NCBI RefSeq assembly: GCF_036245865.1
Contig: NZ_BTTW01000001.1
Span: 1,426,001-1,490,000 of the forward strand
Length of the DNA: 64,000 bases
Direction of reading: 5' to 3'
Source of the DNA: Corallococcus caeni
GTDB taxonomy: Bacteria; Myxococcota; Myxococcia; Myxococcales; Myxococcaceae
In this document: positions 43,102 through 52,436 of the stretch, piece after piece
Layout of the letters: each line of letters starts with the position of its first letter
Position numbering within the stretch: the first letter of the stretch is position 1
Position numbers and translations under genes: made by a program
The notes under the pieces: model-generated
Seen by the model: only the letters and a program-made list of their open reading frames with translations
The model's database searches: none
Told to the model about the DNA's origin: nothing

Positions 43102-44298
43102 ATGATGCTCCGCCGACTCCACGTGCTCGCCCTGGCCGCGCTCCTGTGCGCCTGTTCCAAGAAGTCCGAGGACGCCCCCAAGGCGCCCTCGCAGGCCTCC
43201 ACCGCCACGAAGCCCCCCGAGGGAAAGCCCGTGGTCGTGGGGCTCGTCATCGACGTGGGCGGCCGGGGTGACCACTCGTTCAACGACGCGGCCCTGCGCG
43301 GCCTGGAGCTGTGGGCCGCCAACAAGAAGTACGAGAGCGGCAGGTACGTGGACGCTCCCGCTGGCGAAGTGCGTCAGTCCATCTCCTCCGACCTCGCGGC
43401 GCTCGCACCGGAAGTGAAGCCGCTGCCGGTGCAGCCCCTGGTGCTCCAGAGCAAGGCGCAGGAGGACTACGCCCCCAACCTCCAGCTGCTGGTGGAGCAG
43501 GGCGCGAAGCTGACCATCGGCAACGGGTACCTGCTGGCCAACGCGGTGCGCGACGTGGCCACGGAGAACCCGGAGGCGAAGTTCCTGCTCATCGACAGCC
43601 AGCTGCTGGACGCGCAGGGCAAGCCCAAGTCGCTGCCCAACGTGCGCACGGTGCTCTTCAAGGAGCAGGAGGGCAGCTTCCTCGTGGGCGCGCTGGCGGG
43701 GCTCGTGACGAAGACGAACAAGGTGGGCTTCGTGGGCGGCATCGAAGTGCCCCTCATCAAGCGCTTCGACGTGGGCTACCGCGCGGGCGTGCGCACCACG
43801 AACCCGAAGGCGGCGGACGCGCTGATGGCCGTGTACACGGGCAGCTTCAACAGCGTGTCCGCGGGCAAGGAAGTGGCGCAGGACCTCATCGCCAAGGGCG
43901 CGGACGTCATCTTCCACGCGGCGGGCACGGACGGCCTGGGCGTCATCCAGGCGGTGAAGGAGGCGCGGGCGGCGGGCAAGACGGTGTTCGCCATCGGCGT
44001 GGACTCGGATCAGTCGCACCTGGCGCCGGACGCCATCCTCACGTCCATGGTGAAGCACAGCGACCTGGCCGTGTACCAGGCGGCGAAGGACCTGGTGGAC
44101 GGCAAGCTGACGGCGGGCGAGCAGGTGCTGGGCCTCAAGGAGAACGGCGTGGGCATGGCGGACGTGCGCGTGGAGTTCCCGGGCAAGGCGGAGGCGCTCC
44201 AGAAGGTGGAGGCGCTGCGGCAGCAGATCCTCGCCGGGAAGCTCACGGTGCCGGGCACGCAGGCGGAGCTGTCCTCCTTCCAGGTCGCGCAGCCCTGA
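43102..44298 (+). CDS. BMP-family nucleoside-binding lipoprotein
   Basis: 398 residues. The lipobox ALLCAC gives a lipidated Cys near residue 18. The BMP/PnrA-type fold contains VGLVIDVGGRGDHSFNDAA, KFLLIDSQ, FLVGALAGL and VDSDQSHLAPD. It is the extracytoplasmic receptor of the ABC importer encoded by the next three genes, and members bind purine or pyrimidine nucleosides. The ATG at 43102 has GCGGGG upstream; a second ATG follows directly. Confidence 0.93.
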   Translation: MMLRRLHVLALAALLCACSKKSEDAPKAPSQASTATKPPEGKPVVVGLVIDVGGRGDHSFNDAALRGLELWAANKKYESGRYVDAPAGEVRQSISSDLAALAPEVKPLPVQPLVLQSKAQEDYAPNLQLLVEQGAKLTIGNGYLLANAVRDVATENPEAKFLLIDSQLLDAQGKPKSLPNVRTVLFKEQEGSFLVGALAGLVTKTNKVGFVGGIEVPLIKRFDVGYRAGVRTTNPKAADALMAVYTGSFNSVSAGKEVAQDLIAKGADVIFHAAGTDGLGVIQAVKEARAAGKTVFAIGVDSDQSHLAPDAILTSMVKHSDLAVYQAAKDLVDGKLTAGEQVLGLKENGVGMADVRVEFPGKAEALQKVEALRQQILAGKLTVPGTQAELSSFQVAQP

Positions 44299-45902
44299 TC
44301 TCCCTCCAGCACATCGCGAAGCGCTTCGGTTCGTGCGTGTCCCTGGAGGACGCGTCGCTGGACATCCGGCCGGGGGAGCTGCTCGCCGTGGTGGGCGAGA
44401 ACGGCGCGGGCAAGTCCAGCCTGATGAACGTGCTCTACGGGCTCTACCATCCGGACGCGGGAGCGTTCCTGATGGAGGGCAAGCCGGTGCGCTTCAAGAG
44501 CCCGCGCGACGCCATCGCCAGGGGCATCGGCATGGTGCACCAGCACTTCATGTTGGTGCCCACGCTGACCGTGGCGGAGAACGTGGTGCTGGGCCGCGAG
44601 CCCACGAAGCACGGCCTGCTGGACCTGGACCGCGCCTGTGACGAGGTGGCCGCCACCGCGAAGCGCTTCGGCTTCCAGTTGGATCCGCGGGCCCGGGTGG
44701 ACACGCTCACGGTGGGCTCGCAGCAGAAGGTCGAAATCGTCAAGGCGCTGCACCGGGGCGCGCAGGTGCTCATCCTGGACGAGCCCACCGCCGTGCTCAC
44801 GCCGCAGGAGTCCGACGAACTGTCGCAGGTGATGCGCGGGCTGGTGGCGCAGGGCCGCACGGTGGTGCTCATCAGCCACAAGCTCAAGGAGGTGCTGGGC
44901 GTGGCGGACCGCGTGGCGGTGATGCGCAGGGGCCGCACCGTGGCGGAGGTGCGCCCCAGCGAGACCTCCGTCTCCGCGCTCGCCTCGCTGATGGTGGGCG
45001 AGGGCTCGAGGAGTGCCGCGGTGACTGGCGTGCCCGTGACGGCTGTCGCGACCACCGGCCTGTCGGGCACCGGCACCACTGGTGCGACGACGTCGCTGCC
45101 CCTCGCGCCCGTTGAACCTGACGCGCTCACGGCGGCGACGGGCCCGGTCGTGCTCGAAGCGAAGGACCTGCGGGCCACCGGCGAGAACGGCCGCCCCGCG
45201 CTCCGGGGCGTGAGCCTCACCGTGCGTGCGGGCGAAATCGTCGGCATCGCCGGGGTGGACGGCAACGGCCAGCGCGAACTGGCGGAGGTCCTCACGGGCC
45301 TGCGCAAGCTGGACGGCGGTGAAGGAACGCTGCTGGGCGGTCCCCTCGCGGGGCTCACCCCGGCGCTGGCGAAGGCGCGCGGCGTGGGCCACGTCCCCGA
45401 GGACCGCCTGGCGCGCGCCGTGGTGAAGGCGATGACGGTGGAGGAGAACGTGGCCCTGGGACGGCACCGGCAGCCGCCGTTCGCGCGCGGGCCCTGGGTG
45501 GACTTCAAGGGCCGCCGCGACCGCACGAACCAGCTGCTGACCACCTACGACGTGCGCCCGCCCGACCCGACGGTGGCGCTCCAGGCGCTGTCCGGCGGCA
45601 ACCAGCAGAAGGTCGTGGTGGCGCGCGAGCTGGACGCGGATCCGAAGCTGCTCGTCGTCGTGCAGCCCACGCGCGGGCTGGACATTGGCGCGGTGGCGCA
45701 GGTGCATGCGCGGCTGCGCGAGGCGAAGGCACGGGGTGCGGGAGTGGTGATGGTGTCGCTGGACCTGGAGGAAGTGCTGGCCCTGTCCGACCGCGTCTAC
45801 GTCCTCTACGAAGGCCGCGTGACGGGGCACTTCCCGCGCGAGCACCTGGACGAGCGCGAGCTGGGCCGCCGCATGCTGGGCGCGGAGGCAAGCCATGGGT
45901 GA
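44295..45902 (+). CDS. Nucleoside ABC transporter ATP-binding protein (two ABC domains)
   Basis: 535 residues. Domain 1 has Walker A GENGAGKSS and a modified signature (LTVGSQQKVEI), as usual for this family. Domain 2 has the relaxed P-loop VDGNGQRE and signature LSGGNQQKV. A 45-residue Thr/Ala-rich linker joins the domains. No ATG, GTG or TTG occurs before strand 1, so the likely start is CTG at 44295, overlapping the previous stop as CTGA. It powers import with the two permeases downstream. Confidence 0.9.
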   Translation: MISLQHIAKRFGSCVSLEDASLDIRPGELLAVVGENGAGKSSLMNVLYGLYHPDAGAFLMEGKPVRFKSPRDAIARGIGMVHQHFMLVPTLTVAENVVLGREPTKHGLLDLDRACDEVAATAKRFGFQLDPRARVDTLTVGSQQKVEIVKALHRGAQVLILDEPTAVLTPQESDELSQVMRGLVAQGRTVVLISHKLKEVLGVADRVAVMRRGRTVAEVRPSETSVSALASLMVGEGSRSAAVTGVPVTAVATTGLSGTGTTGATTSLPLAPVEPDALTAATGPVVLEAKDLRATGENGRPALRGVSLTVRAGEIVGIAGVDGNGQRELAEVLTGLRKLDGGEGTLLGGPLAGLTPALAKARGVGHVPEDRLARAVVKAMTVEENVALGRHRQPPFARGPWVDFKGRRDRTNQLLTTYDVRPPDPTVALQALSGGNQQKVVVARELDADPKLLVVVQPTRGLDIGAVAQVHARLREAKARGAGVVMVSLDLEEVLALSDRVYVLYEGRVTGHFPREHLDERELGRRMLGAEASHG

Positions 45903-47037
45903 GCGGACGCGGCAGGTGCTGCCGTCGGTGCTCTCCGTGCTGCTGGCGCTCGCGGTGTGCTGGCTGACCATCGCCCTCACGCGCGACGCGGACACCGCCA
46001 CGCGCGCCTACCTCCAGATGCTCTGGGGCGGCGTGGGCAACTGGCCCGCGTTCCTGGACGGAGGCAGCAGCACCGCCGTGCTGCGCCCCCTGGGCGAGGC
46101 CGCGATGAAGGCCGCGCTGCTCACCCTCACCGGCCTGTCCGTCGCGGTGGCCTTCAAGGTGGGCCTCTTCAACATCGGCGCGCAGGGACAGATGATCTGG
46201 GGCGCGCTGGCCGCGGCGCTCGTGGGCGCGCACGTGTCGCTGCCGGGCGTGCTCCACGTCCCGCTGGCCCTCCTGGCCGCGGCGGTCGCGGGCGCGGCGT
46301 GGGCGAGCATCGCGGGCGTGCTGAAGCTCAAGCGCGGCGTGCACGAGGTCATCTCCACCATCATGCTCAACTGGGTGGCGGTGAGCCTCGTGGACAACTG
46401 GCTCGTCATCGGCCCGCTGCGCGCCGTGGCGGAGGGCGCGTCGTCCATCACCGGCACCGCCGAAATCCTCCCCACCGCGCAGCTGCCCCGGCTGCTGGGC
46501 GACAGCTCGCGCCTGAACCTGGGCTTCCCGCTGGCACTCGCCGCCGCGCTGGGCGTCTGGGTGTGGCTGTCCCGCACGCGCTCCGGCTACGAGACGCGCG
46601 CCGTGGGCCTCACGCCAGAGGCGGCCCGGGCCGCGGGCGTCCCCACGCTGTGGCGCGCGGGCGGGGCCATGGCGCTCGCGGGGGCCCTCGCGGGCCTGGC
46701 CGGCGCGGTGCTGGTGCTGGGCACGGAGGGCCGCTACCCGGGCTCGCTGGGTGCGCCCTACGGCTTCGACGGCATCGCCATCGCGCTCATCGGCAACAAC
46801 CACCCGCTGGGCGCGGCGCTGGCCGCGGCCGTCTTCGGCGTCCTGCGCGCGGGCGGCACGCGCATGCAGCTGCTCGGCGTGCACAAGAGCTTCCCGGAGC
46901 TCATCCAGGGCTTCGCGCTGCTCTTCGTCGCCGGCCGCATGGTGTGGCTCGCCCTGCTGGACCGGCGCCAGAAGCGCGCCCAGGCCCAGGGGCAGTCCCA
47001 GGCCCCGCAGGCGGGAGTCGAGGTGCCCCGTGCTTGA
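45895..47037 (+). CDS. Nucleoside ABC transporter permease 1
   Basis: 380 residues with about nine helices. GLFNIGAQGQMIWGAL is the family-defining motif of BMP/sugar-type permeases, and PYGFDGIAIALIGNN lies before the last helices. It starts inside the ATPase gene (8-base overlap) with ATG at 45895 and pairs with the next permease. Confidence 0.92.
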   Translation: MGERTRQVLPSVLSVLLALAVCWLTIALTRDADTATRAYLQMLWGGVGNWPAFLDGGSSTAVLRPLGEAAMKAALLTLTGLSVAVAFKVGLFNIGAQGQMIWGALAAALVGAHVSLPGVLHVPLALLAAAVAGAAWASIAGVLKLKRGVHEVISTIMLNWVAVSLVDNWLVIGPLRAVAEGASSITGTAEILPTAQLPRLLGDSSRLNLGFPLALAAALGVWVWLSRTRSGYETRAVGLTPEAARAAGVPTLWRAGGAMALAGALAGLAGAVLVLGTEGRYPGSLGAPYGFDGIAIALIGNNHPLGAALAAAVFGVLRAGGTRMQLLGVHKSFPELIQGFALLFVAGRMVWLALLDRRQKRAQAQGQSQAPQAGVEVPRA

Positions 47038-47959
47038 GGTGCTCCACTCGCTCCTCTTCTCCACCCTGGACGCGGCCCCCGCGCTGGTGTTCGCCGCGCT
47101 GGGCGCCATGCTCTCCGAGCGCGCCGGCGTGGTGAGCGTGGGCGTGGAGGGCATGATGCGCACCGGCGCCTTCTGCGCGGCCGTGGCGGCGCTCGTGATG
47201 CCCACGCCGCTCGCGGTGCTGGTGGGCATGGGCGCGGGCGCGGGCATCGCCGCGGTGCACGGCTTCCTGAGCATCCGCTGGCGCTCGGATCAGGTCGTCT
47301 CCGGCATGGCCCTCAACCTGGTGGCCATGGCGGGAGGCACCTTCCTCCTGGAGTCGCTCTACGGCCCCAACGGCACGCCCGCCATCACCCAGCTGTCCCG
47401 CTGGAACCTCCCGGGCCTGTCCCACGTCCCGCTCCTGGGCGCGCTGTCCGGCCACGCGGCGCCCACGTACCTGGCGCTCACCCTGCCCTTCCTCTTCCAC
47501 CTGCTCCTGTCGCGCACGCCGCTGGGCCTGCGCCTGCGCGCCGTGGGTGACAAGCCGCACGCGGTGGCCACGCTGGGCCTGTCCGTGCCCGCCCTGCGCT
47601 GGGGCGCGGTGCTGGGCGGCGGGCTGATGGCGGGCCTGGGCGGCGCGGTGCTGTCCACCGCCGTCCTGGACCGCTTCGAACAGCACACCCCCGCGGGCCT
47701 GGGCTTCATGGCCCTGGCCGCCATGGTCTTCGGCCGCTGGACCCCGCTGGGGGCCTTCGCCGCCGCGCTCTTCTTCGCCTTCGGCAACGCGCTGCGGATC
47801 GGCCTGGCCTCGAGCGCTCCCTGGCTCCTCGACCTGGTTCCCCAGGGCTTCCTGCTCGCCCTGCCCTACCTGTTGACCCTCCTCGTCCTGGCGCTCCAGG
47901 GGCAGCGCGGCCACGCCCCCGCCGCGCTCGGCACCCCCTACGAGCAGGAATCCCGCTGA
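47030..47959 (+). CDS. Nucleoside ABC transporter permease 2
   Basis: 309 residues with about eight helices. The motif ERAGVVSVGVEGMMRTGA at about residue 26 and the later GLGFMALAAMVFGRW are typical for the second permease of BMP-type importers. The GTG at 47030 is chosen for its GAGG ribosome site and the 8-base overlap with the previous gene; longer in-frame versions would duplicate coding of permease 1. It is the last gene of the operon. Confidence 0.92.
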   Translation: MLEVLHSLLFSTLDAAPALVFAALGAMLSERAGVVSVGVEGMMRTGAFCAAVAALVMPTPLAVLVGMGAGAGIAAVHGFLSIRWRSDQVVSGMALNLVAMAGGTFLLESLYGPNGTPAITQLSRWNLPGLSHVPLLGALSGHAAPTYLALTLPFLFHLLLSRTPLGLRLRAVGDKPHAVATLGLSVPALRWGAVLGGGLMAGLGGAVLSTAVLDRFEQHTPAGLGFMALAAMVFGRWTPLGAFAAALFFAFGNALRIGLASSAPWLLDLVPQGFLLALPYLLTLLVLALQGQRGHAPAALGTPYEQESR

Positions 47960-48318
47960 CCATTTTGAGAGGGACCGGGTACTCCAGGACCCGGGTCTGA
48001 ATCTACTTTTGGTCAGGTCCGACCCGCGAAATCTGAAGCGGCCACCTGTCCTGATGCGTCTGGTCATTCCCGGGCGATCCGCCAACCCCCTGACCTTATT
48101 GGACCGTGTTTTTCAGTATTTCCAGTGTGGGCTGATCTGCCGTTGGGTGGACGTCCGGCATGGCGCTGGCAAGGGAGTACGCCCATGTCGGATTGCGTAC
48201 CGGACAGCGAGCAGGCGCAGCAGGTGGCCCTGTTCGGTTCTGGGACGCGGTCCCCCGGGTTCGGGACAGCGCCTCCGGGCGTTGGCGGACCCGGTTTCCA
48301 GGCTGGGGTGGCGTGAAC
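47960..48318. other. 359-base intergenic region
   Basis: It separates the transporter operon from the receiver-ATPase gene. It has noticeably lower GC in its first 160 bases and a terminator-like hairpin at 47973-47997. No convincing promoter or gene was seen. Confidence 0.5.
47973..47997 (+). terminator. Terminator-like hairpin after the transporter operon
   Basis: GACCGGGT pairs with ACCCGGGTC, 8 base pairs with one bulged G and an 8-base loop, 14 bases after the stop at 47959. A T-rich stretch (CTACTTTTGG) follows within 10 bases. Confidence 0.45.
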
Positions 48319-49491
48319 ATGCAGACGACGGGAACAGGCTCGACGTCACCCCAGCGCCCTCGCGTGATCGCGATCGACATGGAGTCCGGCGGGGTGGAGC
48401 GGGTGCGCTCCATCCTCACGCCGGCCGGCTATGACGTGATGCCCGCGAGCGGGACGACGGCCGCGCTGGAGGCGGTGTCCCGCCACTCCGCGGACCTGGT
48501 GCTGCTGGACGTGGACCGCGCCCGCACGGTGGGCCTGGCCGCGTACCGCCGCCTTCGCGAGGAGCTGGCCCCGCCGCAGTTCCCCATCCTCATGCTCACG
48601 CCTTCCGCGGACCGCCAGACGCGCCGCGAGGTGATGGAGGCAGGTGTGGACGACTTGCTGACGACCGAACCCCTGGACCCGCTGGAGCTGAAGGTGCGCG
48701 TCCACACCCTGCTGGAGCTCAAGGCGCACCGCGAGCAGGGCGGCGTCCGGGAAGTGCTCCAGGACCCGCGCACGCGCTGGGTGCGCATGGAGCGCCTGGC
48801 GCGCGTGGGCACGCTCGCCGCGGACCTGGCGACGCAGATGGACCAGCTGGGCGTGGGCCTGCAGCGGGCGCTGGAGCACGTGCGCGCCCGCGCGGGCCTG
48901 GGGCTGCCGCCGGACTCGGAGGAGTTGCTCAAGCTGGGCGTGGCCGGGGAGCAGATGCGCCTGCACGGCCAGCACCTGCTGTCGCTGGGTCCTACCTCCC
49001 CCAAGGACATCCAGCGCTTCGACCTGCGGGAGGTGGTGCCGGAGGTGGTGTCCCGCCTGCGCGCTTCCGGCCGCCTGGGCCGCGCGGACGTGCGCGCGGT
49101 GCTGCCGGAGGACCCCATCGCGGTGGTGTTCAACCGCCGTCAGCTGGAGCAGGTGCTGACGGAGCTGGTCTGCAACGCGGTGGACGCCGTCGAGGACGTG
49201 AAGGACCGGCCGCGCGTGGTGCACGTGGGCGTGGAGATGCCGGACATGTTCGGTGACTTCGGTCCGCAGCTCTTCGTGAAGGACACCGGCATCGGCATCT
49301 TCGAGGACGAGCTGCAGGCCATCTTCTCGCCGTACTACACGACCAAGACCCCGGAGAAGAGCGTGGGCCTGGGCCTCACGGTGGCGCGCACCCTGGTGGA
49401 GAGCATGGGCGGCAAGCTGACCGTGAAGAGCCGCGTCAACCTGGGCAGCACCTTCACGGTGGAGCTGCCCGAGCAGACGTCGTCCTGGTAG
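48319..49491 (+). CDS. Receiver-HATPase hybrid lacking the phosphoacceptor histidine
   Basis: 390 residues, soluble. A receiver-like domain (about 14-135) keeps a candidate Asp64 (LVLLDVD), but one acidic-pair residue is Met (AIDMES) and the conserved Lys is Glu (TTEPLD). The dimerisation region reads RVGTLAADLATQMDQLG, where related kinases have the His of VAHEINNP; here that position is Thr172. The ATPase domain is complete (N box LTELVCNAVDAV, G1 DTGIGI, F FSPYYTTK, G2 GLGLTVA). It probably acts as a pseudokinase or phosphorylation-independent module. ATG at 48319 with GGGGTGG. Confidence 0.85.
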   Translation: MQTTGTGSTSPQRPRVIAIDMESGGVERVRSILTPAGYDVMPASGTTAALEAVSRHSADLVLLDVDRARTVGLAAYRRLREELAPPQFPILMLTPSADRQTRREVMEAGVDDLLTTEPLDPLELKVRVHTLLELKAHREQGGVREVLQDPRTRWVRMERLARVGTLAADLATQMDQLGVGLQRALEHVRARAGLGLPPDSEELLKLGVAGEQMRLHGQHLLSLGPTSPKDIQRFDLREVVPEVVSRLRASGRLGRADVRAVLPEDPIAVVFNRRQLEQVLTELVCNAVDAVEDVKDRPRVVHVGVEMPDMFGDFGPQLFVKDTGIGIFEDELQAIFSPYYTTKTPEKSVGLGLTVARTLVESMGGKLTVKSRVNLGSTFTVELPEQTSSW

Positions 49492-49505
49492 CCGCGCCAG
49501 GCCAC

Positions 49506-49539
49506 CACACGGGCGGGGAACGCAGTCCCCGCCCGCGTG
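49506..49539. terminator. Bidirectional terminator hairpin
   Basis: A perfect 10-base-pair stem CGGGCGGGGA/TCCCCGCCCG with a 6-base loop, extended by three more pairs after one mismatch, between convergent stops at 49491 and 49547. Confidence 0.7.
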
Positions 49540-49546
49540 ACGCCGG

Positions 49547-50185
49547 CTAGAAGCGGTAGGCCACGCCCGCCAGCGCTTCCATCGTGAAGTAGCTGTCGTC
49601 GAAGCGCGGCACGATGGAGGGCCCCAGCCGCAGGTTGAAGTTCACGTTGAGGTTGTTGCTGACGAAGTACTCCAGGCCGCCTCCGAAGAGGATGGGGATG
49701 ACCGGCCCGATGCCCTCGCCGATGTAGACGTTGAACGGCACGTCGATGCCGGCGTTGATCATCAGCGCGCTGCCCACGGGGATGCCCACCACGAACGCCA
49801 CCGGCAGCGCCATGCCGAAGAGCGTGTTGCCCCGGGGGAAGTAGACGAACGGCCCCGGCTGGAAGGTGATGGCGAAGGCCACCTTGTCCGTCTGCGCAAT
49901 CATCACGCGCAGCCAGCCCTGGAGCTTGAGGCCCGCGTCGGACGCGTCCACCAGGCCCTCACGGCCCCAGTTGAAGCTGAACTTGCCGCCAATATCCACG
50001 GTGTCGGAGCCGCCGTGCAGCAGGCCCAGCGTCAGGCCCGGGAAGCCGATCTGCGCGCTGAACATGTTGCGGCCCGAGCCGACGGTCTCCGCCGCCAGCA
50101 GGGACCAGCCCTGCCCGCGAGCCATCGCGGTACCGGGGACGGCCAGGAGCACGGCCAGGAGGAAACCAGGAATGAAGCGCTTCAC
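49547..50185 (-). CDS. Outer-membrane beta-barrel protein of unknown function
   Basis: 212 residues. A signal peptide (1-22, ending AMARG) precedes alternating strands separated by Gly/Asn turns (GKFSFNWG, VAFAITFQPGPFVYF, LNVNFNLRLG). The last residues AGVAYRF end in Phe, as required for BAM-dependent barrels. No specific family was recognised. It lies 72 bases downstream of the phosphohexomutase gene and may be co-transcribed with it or separate. Confidence 0.72.
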   Translation of the reverse strand: MKRFIPGFLLAVLLAVPGTAMARGQGWSLLAAETVGSGRNMFSAQIGFPGLTLGLLHGGSDTVDIGGKFSFNWGREGLVDASDAGLKLQGWLRVMIAQTDKVAFAITFQPGPFVYFPRGNTLFGMALPVAFVVGIPVGSALMINAGIDVPFNVYIGEGIGPVIPILFGGGLEYFVSNNLNVNFNLRLGPSIVPRFDDSYFTMEALAGVAYRF

Positions 50186-50257
50186 GCGGTTCCTTTCTGC
50201 GAAGGGCCGCGACAGGGGACGCGACCCGTTGGGTTGAGTTGAAGGGTGATTCAGGAC

Positions 50258-51985
50258 TCAGGCGGGTTGGCCACGCTCGCGGGCCAGCACCAGGAAGGCA
50301 TCGATGAGGGCCGCGAGCTTCGCCTCCGCGCGCTGGCGGGCCTGGGGGAGCGGCTCGCCGGGGGCGGGCGTCTCCTTGTGCTCGAAGTAGTATTTGATTT
50401 TCGGCTCGGTGCCGGAGGGGCGCAGGGTGACGCGGCCGCCGCCCTCCAGCGCGAAGGCGACGACGTTGGACGGGGGCAGGCCGCCCTCGCCCTTCTGGTA
50501 GTCGCGCACGGCGCTCACGCGGGTGCCGCCGATGTTCGCGGGCGGCGAGGCGCGGAAGGCCTCCATGATGGCGCGGATGGTTTGCGCACCGGCGGCGCCA
50601 GGGAGCGTCACGTTGCGCTGGGCGCCCACGTGCAGGCCGAAGCGGCGCTGGATCTCCTCCAGGTACCCCAGGACGGTGGTGCCACGGGCCTCGCACCACG
50701 CGGCCAGGTCCGCCATCACCAGGGCCGCGCCCACGCCGTCCTTGTCACGCGTGGCGGTGCCCACGGTGTAGCCGAGCGCCTCCTCGTAGCCGAAGACGAA
50801 CTGCGTGCCTTCCTTCGCCGTGCGCTCCAGCGCGCGGTTGGCGATCCACTTGAAGCCGGTGAGGACCTCGTCGTACGCGGCGTCCAGCCCGCGCGCGATC
50901 TCCCCCAGCTGCGTGGAGGACACGATGGTGGTGACGACGTGCGGGCGCGCACGCTTGGTGCCCTGCGTGAGGACGTAGTGGCCCAGCAGCACGCCCACCT
51001 CGTTGCCGGTGAGCATGCGCAGCTTCCCGGAGGCATCCCGCGCCATCACCGCGAGCCGGTCCGCGTCCGGATCATTGGCGAGCACCAGGTCCGCCTTCAC
51101 GCGCTCCGCGGTGGCGAGCGACAGGTCCATGGCGCCCGGCTCCTCCGGGTTGGGGAAGCGCACGGTGGGGAAGCGGCCGTCGGGCTGCTGCTGCTCGGCC
51201 ACCGGCGTCATGCGCGGGAAGCCCGCCTCCTTGAGCGCGAGCGCCGCCCACGCGCCGCCCACGCCGTGCATGGCGGTGTAGACGATGGACAGCGTGTCGC
51301 TGCCCTTGCGGAACAGGCGCAGGTCCAGGATGGCGCGCAGGTACGCGTTGCCCACGTCCTCCGGCAGGTCGCGCCACAGCCCCTTCGCGCGGCCTTCGGC
51401 GGGCGTGAGCAGGGGCACTTTGTTGGCGGGCTCCACCTTCGCGATGGCGTCCGCGATGCCCACGTCCTGCGGCGGGACGATTTGAGCGCCGTTGCCCCAG
51501 TAGACCTTGTAGCCGTTGTACTCGGGCGGGTTGTGGCTGGCCGTGACCATCACCGCGGCGGCGGCGTTGAGGTGCAGCACGGCGAACGCGGTGACGGGCG
51601 TGGGCACCGGCTCCGGGAAGACGTGCGCGGGGATGCCCTCCGCGGCGAACACGGCGGCGGTGTCCTCCGCCAGCTCCTTGCTCAAGCGGCGCGCGTCGCG
51701 GCCCACCACCACGCCGCGCGTGGTGACGTCCGGCACGGTGGCCTTGAGGTAGCGCGCCAGGCCCGCGGTGGTGCGGCGCACGACGGCGCGGTTCATCCGG
51801 TTGGGGCCGGCGCCCAGCACGCCGCGCAGGCCCGCGGTGCCGAACTCCAGGTCCTGCGCGAAGCGGTCCGCCAGGTCCGCCCAGTCCGACTTCGCGAGCA
51901 CATTGGCCAGCTCCGCCTGGGTCTCCGGATCCGGATCCGCCTTGCGCCAGGTCTCCGCCCGCTCCCTGAGTCCGGTGGTGTCCAT
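50258..51985 (-). CDS. Alpha-phosphohexomutase (PGM2-like; possible phosphopentomutase)
   Basis: 575 residues. The catalytic Ser loop TASHNPPEYNGYKVYW, the metal loop containing DPDADR (LANDPDADRLAVM), the sugar loop GYEEALG and the phosphate loop RPSGTEPK are intact. GTAGLRG at about residue 46 and the overall size are closest to the PGM2/YbbT-like group, which interconverts hexose or pentose 1- and 5/6-phosphates. Its operon partner is deoC, which favours a role on (deoxy)ribose phosphate. The ATG at 51985 with GAGG upstream is chosen over a longer frame. Confidence 0.9.
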   Translation of the reverse strand: MDTTGLRERAETWRKADPDPETQAELANVLAKSDWADLADRFAQDLEFGTAGLRGVLGAGPNRMNRAVVRRTTAGLARYLKATVPDVTTRGVVVGRDARRLSKELAEDTAAVFAAEGIPAHVFPEPVPTPVTAFAVLHLNAAAAVMVTASHNPPEYNGYKVYWGNGAQIVPPQDVGIADAIAKVEPANKVPLLTPAEGRAKGLWRDLPEDVGNAYLRAILDLRLFRKGSDTLSIVYTAMHGVGGAWAALALKEAGFPRMTPVAEQQQPDGRFPTVRFPNPEEPGAMDLSLATAERVKADLVLANDPDADRLAVMARDASGKLRMLTGNEVGVLLGHYVLTQGTKRARPHVVTTIVSSTQLGEIARGLDAAYDEVLTGFKWIANRALERTAKEGTQFVFGYEEALGYTVGTATRDKDGVGAALVMADLAAWCEARGTTVLGYLEEIQRRFGLHVGAQRNVTLPGAAGAQTIRAIMEAFRASPPANIGGTRVSAVRDYQKGEGGLPPSNVVAFALEGGGRVTLRPSGTEPKIKYYFEHKETPAPGEPLPQARQRAEAKLAALIDAFLVLARERGQPA

Positions 51986-52019
51986 CGCGCGTTGCCTCGT
52001 GGTTGGAGAAGGGGCCTCT

Positions 52020-52415
52020 TCAGCCCTTGTAGTCGGTGAGGTGCTTGCGGCGCACCGGCCCCTTGGGGCCATCCTTGTTGTTCTGACACGCGACGCAGAA
52101 CTCCGCGTAGGGCATGGCCTTGAGCCGACCCATGGGAATCTCCTCGCCGCACTCCTCGCACTCGCCGAAGGAGTCCGCGTCCTCGCGCAGCTTGCCCAGC
52201 GCCTTCACCACGCGCGCCAGCGTGCCGTCCGTGTTGCGGTTCCGGCTGGAGGCGATGGTCTGCATCATCTCGTTGAGGGGCTGCTCGTCCTCGTCGCCGC
52301 CCACGCGCGCCTCGTCGGTGCGGTTGGGCTCGATGCGCATGGGCGCCTTCCCGGTCAGCTCCGCGTGGAGCGCGAGCAACTGCTGGAGGAAGTCCTCTCG
52401 CTGCTTCGGGGTCAC
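52020..52415 (-). CDS. DksA/TraR-type zinc-finger protein
   Basis: 131 residues. An N-terminal helical part (1-75) and a four-cysteine zinc finger (CEECGEEIP and FCVACQ) match the DksA/TraR family, with the spacing seen in the short forms. Classical DksA has DXXDA acidic residues at the coiled-coil tip; here the corresponding region (GGDEDEQPLNEM) is only similar. It may bind RNA polymerase. It lies between deoC and the phosphohexomutase gene. Start GTG with GGAG upstream. Confidence 0.85.
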   Translation of the reverse strand: MTPKQREDFLQQLLALHAELTGKAPMRIEPNRTDEARVGGDEDEQPLNEMMQTIASSRNRNTDGTLARVVKALGKLREDADSFGECEECGEEIPMGRLKAMPYAEFCVACQNNKDGPKGPVRRKHLTDYKG

Positions 52416-52436
52416 GGTGCGCGTCTCCGGAAGGGG

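Noticed and set aside
47960-48318. Possible riboswitch or small RNA between the transporter operon and the receiver-ATPase
   Set aside because: Only one modest hairpin near the operon end; no recognisable aptamer or promoter.
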